Shown: positions 34,030 to 43,400 of the stretch, in pieces
Layout: each line of letters begins with the position of its first letter
Position numbering within the stretch: position 1 is the first letter of the stretch
NCBI GenBank assembly: GCA_938091115.1
Contig: CALKNI010000065.1
Span: 1-46,459 of the forward strand
DNA: 46,459 nucleotides
Source of the DNA: an uncultured Pirellulaceae bacterium
Lineage (GTDB): Bacteria; Planctomycetota; Planctomycetia; Pirellulales; Pirellulaceae
Direction: 5' to 3'
The notes under the pieces: model-generated
Database searches by the model: none
What the model saw: only the letters and a program-made list of their open reading frames with translations
What the model was told of the DNA's origin: nothing
Program-made: the position numbers and the translations under genes

Positions 34030-34908
34030 ATGAGCATCCTCATCAACAAAGATACAAAGGTCATTTGTCAGGGCATTACCGGTAACGTCGGTGAGTTCCA
34101 CACACGCGGTTGTCTTGATTACGGCACGCAAATGGTGGGTGGAGTGACGCCGGGCAAGGGCGGACAGTTGGTTGCGGGATTGCCGGTATTTGACACTGTC
34201 GAAGAGGCTCGACTGCAAACCGGAGCGAATGCGACAATGATATTTGTACCGCCTCCGTTTGCTGCGGATGCAATTCTTGAAGCGATTGATGCCGGCATCG
34301 AAGTCGTTATTGCCGTGACTGAGGGCGTTCCGGTGATTGATATGGTTCGTGTTTATGACGCTGCGAAAAAATCAAATTCTGTTTTGGTCGGGCCAAACTG
34401 CCCCGGTGTAATCACTGCTGATGAGTGTAAGATTGGAATCATGCCGGGATACATTCACCAGAAAGGTTGTGTCGGAATTATGAGCCGTTCAGGTACTCTG
34501 ACCTATGAAGCGGTCTGGCAAACGTCCAGTTTAGGGCTTGGTCAAACGACTTGTGTTGGCCTTGGTGGAGATCCGATTGTGGGAACGTCGTTCATTGACT
34601 GCTTGCAAATGTTTCAGGACGACGATGAAACGGAAGCGATTCTGATGATGGGCGAGATCGGTGGAACTGCGGAAGAAGAAGCCGCAGCTTACGTGCAAGA
34701 GCACATTACCAAGCCGGTGGCGGCGTTCATAGCCGGGCGAACCGCACCTCCCGGAAAACGTATGGGACACGCCGGAGCAATTATCAGCGGTGGTAAAGGA
34801 ACTGCGGCAGAAAAAATTGCTGCTTTAGAGGCCGCAGGAATTGAGGTTGCAAATAGCCCTGCTGATATGGGCGCCGCGATGAAGCGAGCGATTGAAAAAG
34901 CGAACTAA
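34030..34908 (+). CDS. sucD: Succinate-CoA ligase (ADP-forming) subunit alpha
   Basis: A 292-aa subunit that binds CoA and carries the phosphohistidine. The CoA-binding Rossmann part has [35 protein letters not shown] and [20 protein letters not shown]. The phosphorylated residue is His247 in [14 protein letters not shown]. It is co-transcribed with sucC. A 12-bp imperfect hairpin immediately after the stop (34912-34940) probably ends or protects the mRNA. Confidence 0.97.
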   Translation: MSILINKDTKVICQGITGNVGEFHTRGCLDYGTQMVGGVTPGKGGQLVAGLPVFDTVEEARLQTGANATMIFVPPPFAADAILEAIDAGIEVVIAVTEGVPVIDMVRVYDAAKKSNSVLVGPNCPGVITADECKIGIMPGYIHQKGCVGIMSRSGTLTYEAVWQTSSLGLGQTTCVGLGGDPIVGTSFIDCLQMFQDDDETEAILMMGEIGGTAEEEAAAYVQEHITKPVAAFIAGRTAPPGKRMGHAGAIISGGKGTAAEKIAALEAAGIEVANSPADMGAAMKRAIEKAN

Positions 34909-34911
34909 GAG

Positions 34912-34940
34912 AAATCAACAGAAATGTTTTCTGTCGATTT
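34912..34940. terminator. Hairpin after sucD, possible terminator
   Basis: AAATCAACAGAA and TTCTGTCGATTT pair over 11 of 12 positions with a five-base loop, starting four bases after the sucD stop. The sequence after it (GTTCATTCCC) is not a proper T-run, so it may act as a weak terminator or as a 3'-end stabiliser. It lies between convergent genes. Confidence 0.5.
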
Positions 34941-34997
34941 GTTCATTCCCATGATATTTTGCTTGTCCAGTTGAATTAATTTGGCTGCGCCAGGATG

Positions 34998-35441
34998 TCA
35001 ATTGATTTTGCCCGGTGGCATTAACGATTCTGTTATGACTTCCTCGATGTCGCTCGCTCGCAAACCAAGTTGTTTGAGAGCGCCTTGAGTGGGCGTTTCG
35101 ATCTGAGCCCAAGGAAGTGGCTTGCTTCTGTATTTGAATCTTACTTTTTTCCCAACATTGATGTTGGTGGCATCGATCCACACGTGCTCTTTAATGAAGA
35201 GATTGATTTGCGCCTTTTCTTTAAGGTTGTCAGGCGCCAAGAAGCGAAACTGAATCTTGGAGACTTCTAGGATGGGGCGTTCTGCGGAAATCTTAAATCC
35301 ATTCCAATCTTCAAACTCGATGATTTCAATCTTGCCCTTGGAGATGCCGTATTGAGTTGTGAGCCAGAGCCCAAATGAAATCAGGGCAAAACCGACAAAT
35401 AGATGCCACAGCTTTAGTTGGAGCTTTTGAGCATTCGGCAT
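34998..35441 (-). CDS. Hypothetical membrane-anchored protein
   Basis: A 147-aa protein from the ATG at 35441 (MPNAQKLQLKLW); an ATG nine codons upstream is less likely. One membrane segment at about residues 11-31 (LFVGFALISFGLWLTTQYG), then a soluble, mainly beta domain (KGKIEIIEFEDWNGFKISAE, KIQFRFLAP, KVRFKYRSKPLPWAQIE) and a helical end. The layout resembles the 30904 protein, but the sequences are not obviously related. No family is recognised. It converges on sucD. Confidence 0.65.
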   Translation of the reverse strand: MPNAQKLQLKLWHLFVGFALISFGLWLTTQYGISKGKIEIIEFEDWNGFKISAERPILEVSKIQFRFLAPDNLKEKAQINLFIKEHVWIDATNINVGKKVRFKYRSKPLPWAQIETPTQGALKQLGLRASDIEEVITESLMPPGKIN

Positions 35442-35729
35442 TTTGTATCCAGTTTTACAAAGTTGCAAATTTGATAGCGGTCAATTTGGCGGGGTTTAAA
35501 TCCAGTCCGAAACTTCTATACCAACCAGGGGTTCAAGCTTTCAATCCACTTTCAGATCCAGCAGAAGACGTTTTGTGATCGATGATTTGAGGCGGGTTTC
35601 GGCGTCTCGCATGTCCCGCAACATCGAACGCTGGGACTCGTCTCTCTTTGTTTTTTGAGTGCGTTCGAGTTTTTAATTCAGTTGTTTAGCTGATTGATTT
35701 TTTTCCTATTTGAATTTTAAAACGATGAT

Positions 35730-36350
35730 TCAAAGGACTTGAGTTGTACCGAATTCGCTGAGTAACTTGCAGTACCATTGGGAAACGGTTGCAGAATACC
35801 CGGGCAGTGACTGGGTGCCCCATATTATTGACAGAGTTCTTTTGGTCTTGGAAGAAGTTTTTGTTCTTTGGGAATCTTTTACGGCATTCGCACAGGCCCC
35901 TTGATTATCGAAGAGGCAAAGCAGGCCATCAAGTTTGATTGTCTGGCCCGTCTGATTAAACACGTAGTTTGAGTCTTCCGGGGCGATACGAATCCTCAGT
36001 GGTTCAGATGCCACTTCCAGATCGATGACGCTGATCGGCAATCCGCTATGGAGGGAGACGATATTGCAGATGTCGACCGGAATATTGATGGTAGGCAATT
36101 TGCTTTTTGCTACAGCTTGCCGAAGATATTCGGACGCTGGTTTGCCGCGGCCGGTTGGTTTATAGCCGCCCAATCGGAGCATGTCGCGGACGTGGGATTT
36201 GACCTCCGGTTCAGTGGCAATTGGGACATCTAGCGGAAATGCGAGTTGTTCGACAAGTTCGATCGGTGATGGATTTTCGCCGATGGCCTGATCGAATTCG
36301 GTAATTACAACTGCGGTCTCAAGTAGCGGGTGTTCGTCAATTGCTAACAT
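35730..36350 (-). CDS. Stand-alone B3/B4 (PheT-like) domain protein
   Basis: A 206-aa protein built on the B3/B4 domain of the phenylalanyl-tRNA synthetase beta chain. The core is RDMLRLGGYKPTGRGKPASE, LPTINIPVDICNIVSLHSGL and a product-side PISVIDLEVASEPLRIR. In PheT this domain edits mis-charged Tyr-tRNA; free-standing relatives may deacylate tRNA or bind amino acids, but the substrate is not known. No synthetase gene lies nearby. Downstream of DUF5989 by 33 bp, it may be transcribed with the carbamoyltransferase, though a shared task is not obvious. Confidence 0.8.
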   Translation of the reverse strand: MLAIDEHPLLETAVVITEFDQAIGENPSPIELVEQLAFPLDVPIATEPEVKSHVRDMLRLGGYKPTGRGKPASEYLRQAVAKSKLPTINIPVDICNIVSLHSGLPISVIDLEVASEPLRIRIAPEDSNYVFNQTGQTIKLDGLLCLFDNQGACANAVKDSQRTKTSSKTKRTLSIIWGTQSLPGYSATVSQWYCKLLSEFGTTQVL

Positions 36351-36383
36351 GGCTCTTTGAGGGATTCCTAAGAGGTTGGAGGG

Positions 36384-36596
36384 TCAAAAGAAAGCGTAAA
36401 TGAATGGGCCGATGGCAGTTCCAGTCAGAGCAATGAAAAGACTGAATAAGAGCAAAATAAAGAAAATTGGAGTCAGCCACCATTTCTTGTTATGAATCAG
36501 AAAGTCGCCAAACTCAACGAAGACGTTCGGGTGTTTCGATTTCGATTCATCCAGAAACGCGGCGGGTTCAGTTTTTTTTTGCTGTTTGGAAATCAC
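36384..36596 (-). CDS. DUF5989 family small membrane protein
   Basis: A 70-aa protein with a cytosolic N-terminus and the segment FVEFGDFLIHNKKWWLTPIF followed by FILLLFSLFIALTGTAIGPF near the C-terminus. The F..F.....KWWL.P motif and the final ..PFIY.F are those of DUF5989, a family usually next to a carbamoyltransferase and an SxtJ protein. Here it starts 4 bp after the carbamoyltransferase stop, so translation is coupled. The family has no known biochemical role; a membrane partner of the transferase is a reasonable inference. Confidence 0.85.
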   Translation of the reverse strand: MISKQQKKTEPAAFLDESKSKHPNVFVEFGDFLIHNKKWWLTPIFFILLLFSLFIALTGTAIGPFIYAFF

Positions 36597-36600
36597 GATA

Positions 36601-38592
36601 TTAATACTGTCTAAAACAGCTGGTCTTTTCAGGGGTTGCGTTGCGAGGCCGCCAGTAAGATATCGTCTTCTCAGTGGTTTGGGAAACAGGATTCGATTTG
36701 TTCTTGATTTTCAATCGGTAGATTAAGAGGCTGATGGGAAAAACGCAAAGGTAATAAACCAGTAATAAAGCAGCTTTTGATACTGCCCAGCGAATTGGAA
36801 AAGTCAGTAATTGCCATGCAGTGGAGACGCGATTTCGCCAAATATTTTGTTGTTTTTGGGTGTTGGTTCTGAGGTTGAGCTTGGGTTGATCTTTCTTTCT
36901 TAAATAAAAGTTTCCAATCGCTAAAGCATCGAGGTTGGTTTTCATGAAACAGAGATACGCATCATCCGGTGAGCAGACAATTGGCTCTCCGCGAACATTG
37001 AAGCTGGTGTTCACGAGCATTGGGCACTCGGTTTGGTTTCGAAACTGATTCAGTAGTTGGTGAAGGGCTGGGTTCTCAGACGGAGCAATGGTTTGAATTC
37101 GAGCAGAACGGTCAACGTGGGTAATGCCGGGGAACTTGGTTGCTGGTACTTCAGGCCGCAGAAATGCAGCGAATGACATTAGCGGGGATGAGTGACTGGT
37201 TAAAAACCAATTCTCGGTTTCGTCGTTGAGAATCACAGGAGCAAAAGGGCGAAATGGTTCTCGGAATTTGACCTTTCGGTTCAATTCATCTTGAACCGTT
37301 TGGGGGCGGGGGTCTGCGAGAATGCTTCGGTTGCCTAGGGCTCGCGGTCCAAATTCCATGCGATTTTGAAACCAGCCAATGATTTTTTCGCTAGCTAAAT
37401 CATCGGCAGCAGTGGCTGTCAATTTATCGAATGGGAGTTCTCGAAAATTCGCATTGTAACCTCTTAAAACGCTACGGATTTGGGTGTCGGAGTACTCTGG
37501 GCCGAGGAATGGAGAGTTGGCTAAAGAATTGGCTTTGGGGTTGTCAAGGATTTGGTGCCAGATAAATAAAGCTGCACCAATTGCGCCGCCGGCATCTCCG
37601 GGGGCGGCATTGACCCAGATGTTTTTAAACGGGCTCTTCCGAAGCAATTTCCCATTGGCAACACAATTCAATGCGACTCCCCCCGCAATGCAGAGTTGGT
37701 CGCACTGCGTGAGTTGATGAAGATGATTGGCAATTTTTAGCAAAACGGATTCGATAACAAATTGAATCGAGGCAGCTAGGTTTTTTTCTCGTTGGGTTAT
37801 GGCGGATTCGGGCGTTCTTGGGGGGCCGTCAAAAAGTTGGTCGAACTTTGCAGAAGTCATTTTACGCCCCGTGCAGTAATCGAAGAATTGCTGATCTAGT
37901 TGGAAGGATCCATCAGCTTGCAAATCGATTAGGTTTTCAAGGATCGCTTCTGCGTAGACTGGATTACCTAACGGTGCCAGTCCCATCAGTTTGCCTTCTC
38001 CGCTGTTGATTCGAAATCCGCAAAAATAGGTAAACGCCGAATAGAGGAGCCCGAGTGAGTCGGGAAAGTGGAGCTCATGTTGGAGCTGAATTTTAGAGTC
38101 GCTGCCGAATCCAATGGCTGTCGTTGTCCATTCTCCTGCCCCGTCAACGGTCAGGATTGCGGCTTCACTGAACGGAGATTGAAAGAATGTGCTGGCAGCG
38201 TGCGATTGATGGTGTTCTACAAAGAGAATTCGTTTTTTGTATCGTCCTTTTAGACCTTTGGTGATTATCCGAGAGATGTACAGCTTGCTGCGGAGCCAGA
38301 TAGGAATCGAAGTCATAAACGAGCTAAGGCCGCGAGGAGCATGGGCGAGGTGTGTCTCTAGGATTCGTTCAAATTTTAAAAACGGTTTTTCGTAGAATAC
38401 AACGTGATCGAGATCTTCAATTTTGCGGCCGGCCTGAGCAAGGCAAAACGCAACGGCCTGGTGAGGAAAGTTGGATTCGTGTTTTTTTCGGGTAAAACGT
38501 TCCTCTTGTGCAGCGGCGATTACGACTCCGTCGACCACAAGGGCAGCAGCGGAGTCATGGTAAAAAGCGGAGATGCCGAGAATCACGGACAT
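36601..38592 (-). CDS. Carbamoyltransferase (NodU/CmcH type) with SxtJ-like membrane tail
   Basis: A 663-aa protein. Residues 1 to about 565 form a complete carbamoyltransferase: ILGISAFYHDSAAALVVDGV, FVEHHQSHAASTFFQSPFSE, LTVDGAGEWTT, CIAGGVALNCVANGKL and the YrdC-like C-domain with GPRALGNRSILADPR and VNTSFNVRGEPIVCSPDDA. Such enzymes use carbamoyl phosphate and ATP to carbamoylate a hydroxyl group. Residues about 566-663 are an extra tail with a membrane segment (about 604-626, AALLLVYYLCVFPISLLIYR) and an end YWRPRN ... CFRQY, which resembles the SxtJ proteins normally encoded separately beside such enzymes. A fused SxtJ-like anchor would place the enzyme at the membrane. The acceptor substrate is unknown. 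Confidence 0.88.
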   Translation of the reverse strand: MSVILGISAFYHDSAAALVVDGVVIAAAQEERFTRKKHESNFPHQAVAFCLAQAGRKIEDLDHVVFYEKPFLKFERILETHLAHAPRGLSSFMTSIPIWLRSKLYISRIITKGLKGRYKKRILFVEHHQSHAASTFFQSPFSEAAILTVDGAGEWTTTAIGFGSDSKIQLQHELHFPDSLGLLYSAFTYFCGFRINSGEGKLMGLAPLGNPVYAEAILENLIDLQADGSFQLDQQFFDYCTGRKMTSAKFDQLFDGPPRTPESAITQREKNLAASIQFVIESVLLKIANHLHQLTQCDQLCIAGGVALNCVANGKLLRKSPFKNIWVNAAPGDAGGAIGAALFIWHQILDNPKANSLANSPFLGPEYSDTQIRSVLRGYNANFRELPFDKLTATAADDLASEKIIGWFQNRMEFGPRALGNRSILADPRPQTVQDELNRKVKFREPFRPFAPVILNDETENWFLTSHSSPLMSFAAFLRPEVPATKFPGITHVDRSARIQTIAPSENPALHQLLNQFRNQTECPMLVNTSFNVRGEPIVCSPDDAYLCFMKTNLDALAIGNFYLRKKDQPKLNLRTNTQKQQNIWRNRVSTAWQLLTFPIRWAVSKAALLLVYYLCVFPISLLIYRLKIKNKSNPVSQTTEKTISYWRPRNATPEKTSCFRQY

Positions 38593-38710
38593 TGGATCTT
38601 TACTGCTCGCATGACAATGTAAAACTGGATTATACTTCTGACTGCGTGCGGAGGAACTCCGGTGGTGAATGAATCTCGCAAGCTATTTCGAAAAAGGGTG
38701 AGGAGGCGGG

Positions 38711-40186
38711 GTGTCCGATAATCAAGTTGAGTCGAAGAAATCGTGGAAGCGTTCGCTTCTATTCCGAGTTGCCGCGATTGCTGTCGGCGTTTTGCCATTT
38801 TTAATGTTTGAATTGGCACTTTGGGGTTGGGGATGGCAGAGTGCGGATGCGATCACTGATCCTTACGTCGGATTTACCGAAATTCGACCGCTGTTTGAGG
38901 TCAATGCACAGCGAGGCGAGTACGAGATCGCGTCTAATCGAATGCCCTTGTTTTGTGAGGCAAGGTTCCCTGAAGCGAAGGCAAAGAATGAGTTTCGTAT
39001 TTTTTGCATCGGCGGGTCGACCGTTCAAGGGCGTCCGTTTGCTCCTGATACATCCTTTCCGAAGTGGCTTCAGTTGCGGCTTGAGAAACTTGATTCCACA
39101 AAAAAATGGACTGTTGTAAATTGCGGTGGGGTGTCCTACGCGAGTTACCGACTGGTTCCAATTGTCGAAGAGATCTTGAATTACGAACCTGATTTAGTTG
39201 TTCTTTACACAGGTCAAAATGAATTTTTGGAAGATCGAACTTACGATAAGATTAAAAAAACACCTAGTTGGATTGGGCGCACACACGACCGGCTTGCTAA
39301 AATGCGGACTTACAGTTTTTTAAGAGCGAGCTTGATGGAGGCGAAATCGCAGCCTATCGAACCGGAAAATATTTTGCCGGCGGACGTGGAGGCGCGATTG
39401 GATTTCCGCGGTGGCTTGGAGCAATACGAACGAGATGATGACTGGCGGAGGAATGTCGTTGAGCATTTCGAACAGAATCTCAATGCAATGGTTCGTGCGA
39501 TTCGGGCGGTAGATGTACCTCTAGTTCTTTGCAATCCAGTCACGAATTTAATGGACGCGTCGCCATTTAAAAGTCAGCATTCGTCAAATATGACTGATGC
39601 TGAGCTCTCAAAATTTGAATCAGAATGGCAGACACTAATCGAGGGTCCAGAAATTAGGCGAGAGTGGAGCCAAATGAAATCCCGATTGGAAACTCTGGTT
39701 GAAATCAATCCACGGCATGCGGATGCTCATTATCGATTGGGGCAGGTCTATCAGCAACTGGGAGAATTTGATTCCGCAAGGGAGCATTTGATTTTAGCTA
39801 AAGAAGAAGATGTTTGTCCTTTGCGAATTGTGGAGCCGATGTACACAGCGATCAGTCGTGTGGCAAAAGCGAATGCTGTACCGGTCGTGGACGTTAAGGC
39901 CTTTTTTGAGACAGTGGCTCCAAGTGGAATTCCCGGGCGTGAGTCCATGTTAGATCACGTGCATCCGACCATTTTTGGACATCAGCAAATTTCCGAGCTG
40001 TTGTTGCTTGAGATGATTCAGCAGGGGCTGGTTGAGGCAAAGGCTGAACCACTCGATTGCGGAGACGTTTTCAATACCCATTTGGAATCACTGCCCTTCA
40101 TTTATTTTGAATTGGGTAAAGACCGGCTGGCTGGTTTAAAACGCTGGGCCGAGGGTAAAGTGACTCGCGAGCGGGCATCGGAGTGA
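38711..40186 (+). CDS. SGNH/GDSL hydrolase-like membrane protein with TPR segment
   Basis: A 491-aa protein from a GTG start. A membrane segment lies at about residues 15-38 (LLFRVAAIAVGVLPFLMFEL). The SGNH fold is indicated by GGSTVQG (101-107, Ser103 as nucleophile), a Gly region around VVNCGGVSYASYR, GQNE (167-170) and the DHVHP box at 415-419 (Asp415, His418). Between, residues about 322-370 form a TPR-like helical repeat (HADAHYRLGQVYQQLGEFDS). Enzymes of this kind hydrolyse or transfer acyl groups on surface glycans or lipids. It is divergent from the carbamoyltransferase (118 bp apart), a pairing often seen in polysaccharide- or lipid-modification loci. Confidence 0.82.
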   Translation: MSDNQVESKKSWKRSLLFRVAAIAVGVLPFLMFELALWGWGWQSADAITDPYVGFTEIRPLFEVNAQRGEYEIASNRMPLFCEARFPEAKAKNEFRIFCIGGSTVQGRPFAPDTSFPKWLQLRLEKLDSTKKWTVVNCGGVSYASYRLVPIVEEILNYEPDLVVLYTGQNEFLEDRTYDKIKKTPSWIGRTHDRLAKMRTYSFLRASLMEAKSQPIEPENILPADVEARLDFRGGLEQYERDDDWRRNVVEHFEQNLNAMVRAIRAVDVPLVLCNPVTNLMDASPFKSQHSSNMTDAELSKFESEWQTLIEGPEIRREWSQMKSRLETLVEINPRHADAHYRLGQVYQQLGEFDSAREHLILAKEEDVCPLRIVEPMYTAISRVAKANAVPVVDVKAFFETVAPSGIPGRESMLDHVHPTIFGHQQISELLLLEMIQQGLVEAKAEPLDCGDVFNTHLESLPFIYFELGKDRLAGLKRWAEGKVTRERASE

Positions 40187-40199
40187 AGTTTACGCTGCG

Positions 40200-40601
40200 T
40201 TAGCTAGTTAAAATAGTTGTTCCAAGCCGCCCTGCGAATTCCTGGTTGTGAAGCCCCTTTCGATCAGCTTGGCCTTCATCGATCCAGAGATGGAATTCTT
40301 TTGCCCTGAGCTCGGGAAAGGTTAACAGCAAGTTCGAGATATCACCTTTGGAGTCGATGTCGATTGCGGGAATGTTGTCCATTGCGGCTTCTTCGAACAG
40401 GTCGATGCACAACTCGGTTTTTCTGCTTCCAGTCATACCGACGACCGCGTGCGTGGAGTGATCACGTGAAGCGTAAAGTAGGTACTGGTCGGTTCGCTCG
40501 CGGCGATCCATGTCGTAGCGTTGCCCCAGCTAAAATTGGCCAAGTTTTTCGAAGATTTCGTCCTGTATCGGCTTTACTTCCTGCGGCGTTGTTTTCTTAG
40601 T
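40200..40601 (-). pseudogene. Remnant of a HerA-like (DUF853-type) ATPase gene
   Basis: The frame reads QEVKPIQDEIFEKLGQF, then a TAG at 40532-40530, then LGQRYDMDRRERTDQ and on to THAVVGMTGSRKTELCIDLF, EEAAMDNIPAIDIDSKGDIS and NLLLTFPELRAKEFHLW. As I recall the family of long HerA-like ATPases, the segment should read FEKLGQFYLG with a Tyr where the TAG stands, and GMTGSGKT where GMTGSRKT stands, so the P-loop is also damaged. The frame has no start codon (TGA at 40604-40602) and ends after about 130 codons, whereas intact members are several hundred residues long. Expression from the ATG at 40511 would give a 103-aa fragment with a dead P-loop. Confidence 0.85.
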
Positions 40602-40773
40602 TCAAAATAAAGTATGGCGTTGCAGACTAAGATTACCAACCCGTGCCGCGGATGTACTTGACGGACCTTTGAGGCTCTGTTGCAAATCAGTCCTACAGAC
40701 AAATCAGCATTCAATTCGTATGATCAGGTGAAGTCGTATGTTACTGGGGTGAAGGTCTGATAAGGTCTTAGAG

Positions 40774-42087
40774 ATGAAAACTTTGATAAAAAACGCTGTC
40801 GTTGTTTTACCCGAAGGCTCGGTTGAGACCTCTGTGTTGATTGATGGAACGAAAATTGCGGCGATTGACGCAGCTATTCAGACGACGGTTGACCAGACTG
40901 TCGATGCAAGTGGAATGCACTTGATTCCAGGAGTGATCGATGATCAAGTTCATTTTCGTGAGCCTGGCTTGACCCATAAGGAAGATCTCACTCATGCCTC
41001 TCGCGCCTGTGCAAAGGGCGGCGTAACAAGTTTTTTGGAAATGCCAAATACCGTTCCTAATACGGTGACGGTAGACGTGTTGCACGACAAATTGAAATTG
41101 GCTCAGAGTCGTTCACTTGTGAACTACGGGTTCTATATAGGAGCGACCCCTGACAATGCCGGTGAACTCCGGCACGCTCGGAGAACACCTGGGATAAAAA
41201 TATTCATTGGCTCGAGCACGGGAAATTTGTTAGTTGATGAGCAGGCTGCGTTGGAGACTATTTTTGCAGAGACTACCCTGCCTATCTGTGCGCATTGTGA
41301 AGACGAATCGACTGTCCGAGAAAATGCTGCTCGCTATGCAAATTCAAAAGATATTGCAGATCACTCCCGAGTTCGGGATCATCGCGCTGCTTTCATCGCT
41401 ACGCAGCGGGCAATCGACCTTGCTGTTCGCCATCAACATCGTTTCCACGTGCTGCATGTTTCGACGGCGGCTGAGATTGATTTAATTGCTGCCGGAGGTG
41501 ATTTGATTACCGCTGAGGTCTGTCCTCATCATTTATTTTTTAATGTAGATGATTACGAGGCTCTCGGTTCCCTGGTCAAGATGAACCCGTCTATCAAGAC
41601 AAAATCCGACAATCAGAAATTATGGCAGGCTTTGCTTGACGGTGTGATCACAGTCATCGCTACCGATCATGCTCCCCACACGATCGAGGAAAAGCGACAG
41701 CCTTATCCGGATTGCCCCTCAGGGCTGCCAGCGGTTGAGAACTCGCTGGCCTTAATGCTCGACCAAGTTTGTCAGGGGAAATGCAGTTTGGGACAAGTGG
41801 TGAAATGGATGTCCACCGAGCCAGCGAGGGTTTGGGAAATCGAAAACAAAGGAAGAATTGAGGTGGGCTATGATGCTGATTTGGCATTAGTAGACTTGAA
41901 TTTGACTCAAACCGTGCTTGATGAAAAACAAGAGACAAAATGTGGCTGGACTCCTTGGCACGGTACCGAGCTTACGGGGTGGCCAGTTGCGACTTGGGTG
42001 ATGGGACATCAAGTTTTTCGCTTAGAAGATGGAAAGTCTCAATTTGATTCTTCGATTCTCGGAAAAGAAATCGAATACCGGCACTAA
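40774..42087 (+). CDS. pyrC: Dihydroorotase
   Basis: A 437-aa class-I-like dihydroorotase, which closes carbamoyl-aspartate to dihydroorotate in de novo pyrimidine synthesis. Motifs: [32 protein letters not shown], the likely carboxylated-Lys region [52 protein letters not shown] and the catalytic Asp in [14 protein letters not shown]. Gln58 replaces the first His of the usual H-x-H pair, as in the [10 protein letters not shown] subgroup known from Bacteroidetes. It stands alone, between the ATPase remnant and a divergent sugar locus. Confidence 0.92.
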   Translation: MKTLIKNAVVVLPEGSVETSVLIDGTKIAAIDAAIQTTVDQTVDASGMHLIPGVIDDQVHFREPGLTHKEDLTHASRACAKGGVTSFLEMPNTVPNTVTVDVLHDKLKLAQSRSLVNYGFYIGATPDNAGELRHARRTPGIKIFIGSSTGNLLVDEQAALETIFAETTLPICAHCEDESTVRENAARYANSKDIADHSRVRDHRAAFIATQRAIDLAVRHQHRFHVLHVSTAAEIDLIAAGGDLITAEVCPHHLFFNVDDYEALGSLVKMNPSIKTKSDNQKLWQALLDGVITVIATDHAPHTIEEKRQPYPDCPSGLPAVENSLALMLDQVCQGKCSLGQVVKWMSTEPARVWEIENKGRIEVGYDADLALVDLNLTQTVLDEKQETKCGWTPWHGTELTGWPVATWVMGHQVFRLEDGKSQFDSSILGKEIEYRH

Positions 42088-42138
42088 TGATTTAGTGATG
42101 CGAGTTCGTTGGTGCAACGCTTGCTTTTAGTGCGTCTT

Positions 42139-43278
42139 TCAGGTTGAGCACCAATCTTCGGTGGGGCAGTCGTGAATTTCAGTTGTGTCTGGTTGTAGTT
42201 TTTCAATTTTTTCCTGGGCAGATTGGATGGCTTTTGGTTCTGTTAAAAGCCCGATGTGCAATGACATGGAGTGGGCATCTCCCGGTTCAAGGTGGACAGT
42301 GCGGTCATGTTGCTGTTCGAAGGAATGTGGATTGGGGAAGTTGGTGGCTGGTTCAAGGCCTGTGACGTAACCGTCCGATGTCCCAACCGTATTTTTCCAA
42401 AGTGAGAAAAAAGGTAGTTGAGATATGTTATGGCGGATGCTGACAGCTAAGGACTGGCTGGCGTTACTGAGCATCGTTAGTGATTCTTGGTTGGAGTCCG
42501 CTGCGAGTTCCATGAAATAGACCTGCTCTGCATAGTCAGGGTTGGGAGCATCGTATTGATTCCAGTGTTCCAAACCCAAGGCAGCATGTGGATTACGGGG
42601 AACAAGCTTTTTGACGGGGGCAAAAAAGCGACTTCCTTTTTCGAGAATTGGTGAGCCAAAATTATTGTGGTAGAGCATCTGGATTTTGTCTGGTCGATCT
42701 GAGAGATTGGCGACGCAATCCGAGATTGAGATTTCAGGCGAATGGAGCTGCATGCTGATTGTGGTCTCTAAGCGTAAGCGGTGGAAGTGGAATCGGTTTT
42801 CAAGAACCGTTCCCCGAACGGTGATTTTGCCATCTGTCTCATCGATCGTAACGCTTAATTGACTGGCCGGCAGGTTAGCGACTCGACCATGCAGCGGCCA
42901 GATGAGTTGTCCATGCGAGTCAAATTCAGGGGCTCCGTTGTTGGACAAACCGCAGCGTACAAGCATTTCATCAAAACCATCGAGCCAGCCCAAGCCGCTT
43001 GGTTCGCTTACGTCGACCCACATCGGATGAACGGGGCCAGAAACTGGTGAATCCCAGCCAAACCGCACATCGCCGTCTTTGGCTTGCCAGATTCCCATTC
43101 CTCGTGTTGGGAGTATCTCGATTGATTTGCTGCCGCAGCGAACCGTTAGTTTTTCAACTCCACAGCTTTGTCCGGTTTCCATCCGTTGAAATTCCCAACC
43201 GAGAGCAGGGGAGCCCCCCGTGAATTTTTCTTGGGAGTTAAATGAAAGGCTGCAGAGGTCGGTGGTACTGGATTTCAT
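42139..43278 (-). CDS. DUF4432 family aldose-epimerase-like protein
   Basis: A 379-aa protein of the galactose-mutarotase-like beta-sandwich superfamily. It starts MKSSTTDLCSLSFNSQEKF at 43278; the frame continues upstream to 43419 but those 47 residues are unlike the family and would overlap the divergent gene. Landmarks are LPTRGMGIWQAKDGDVRFGW, DSPVSGPVHP, LVRCGLSNNGAPEF, LPLHGRVAN-like IWPLHGRVANLPA, then MLYHNNFGSPILEKG and VTGLEPATNFPN. DUF4432 members sit in sugar or polyol catabolic loci and probably isomerise or recognise an aldose; the exact sugar is unknown. It is divergent from the cupin gene. Confidence 0.87.
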   Translation of the reverse strand: MKSSTTDLCSLSFNSQEKFTGGSPALGWEFQRMETGQSCGVEKLTVRCGSKSIEILPTRGMGIWQAKDGDVRFGWDSPVSGPVHPMWVDVSEPSGLGWLDGFDEMLVRCGLSNNGAPEFDSHGQLIWPLHGRVANLPASQLSVTIDETDGKITVRGTVLENRFHFHRLRLETTISMQLHSPEISISDCVANLSDRPDKIQMLYHNNFGSPILEKGSRFFAPVKKLVPRNPHAALGLEHWNQYDAPNPDYAEQVYFMELAADSNQESLTMLSNASQSLAVSIRHNISQLPFFSLWKNTVGTSDGYVTGLEPATNFPNPHSFEQQHDRTVHLEPGDAHSMSLHIGLLTEPKAIQSAQEKIEKLQPDTTEIHDCPTEDWCST

Positions 43279-43400
43279 GTTTTTTTTCACTCTCGTATTG
43301 AAGAAAAAGTTACTAGCTGGTAAACGCTTGCAGAGCTTCCAAAAACAGCTTAAAACTTTTACTCCGTTAATGCATGTCCTTGTTCGAAAAATAATCAGAT

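Noticed and set aside
35613-35637. GTCCC/GGGAC inverted repeat as a terminator
   Set aside because: Five-bp stem with a 15-nt loop; the T-rich part begins too far away and no gene ends just before it.
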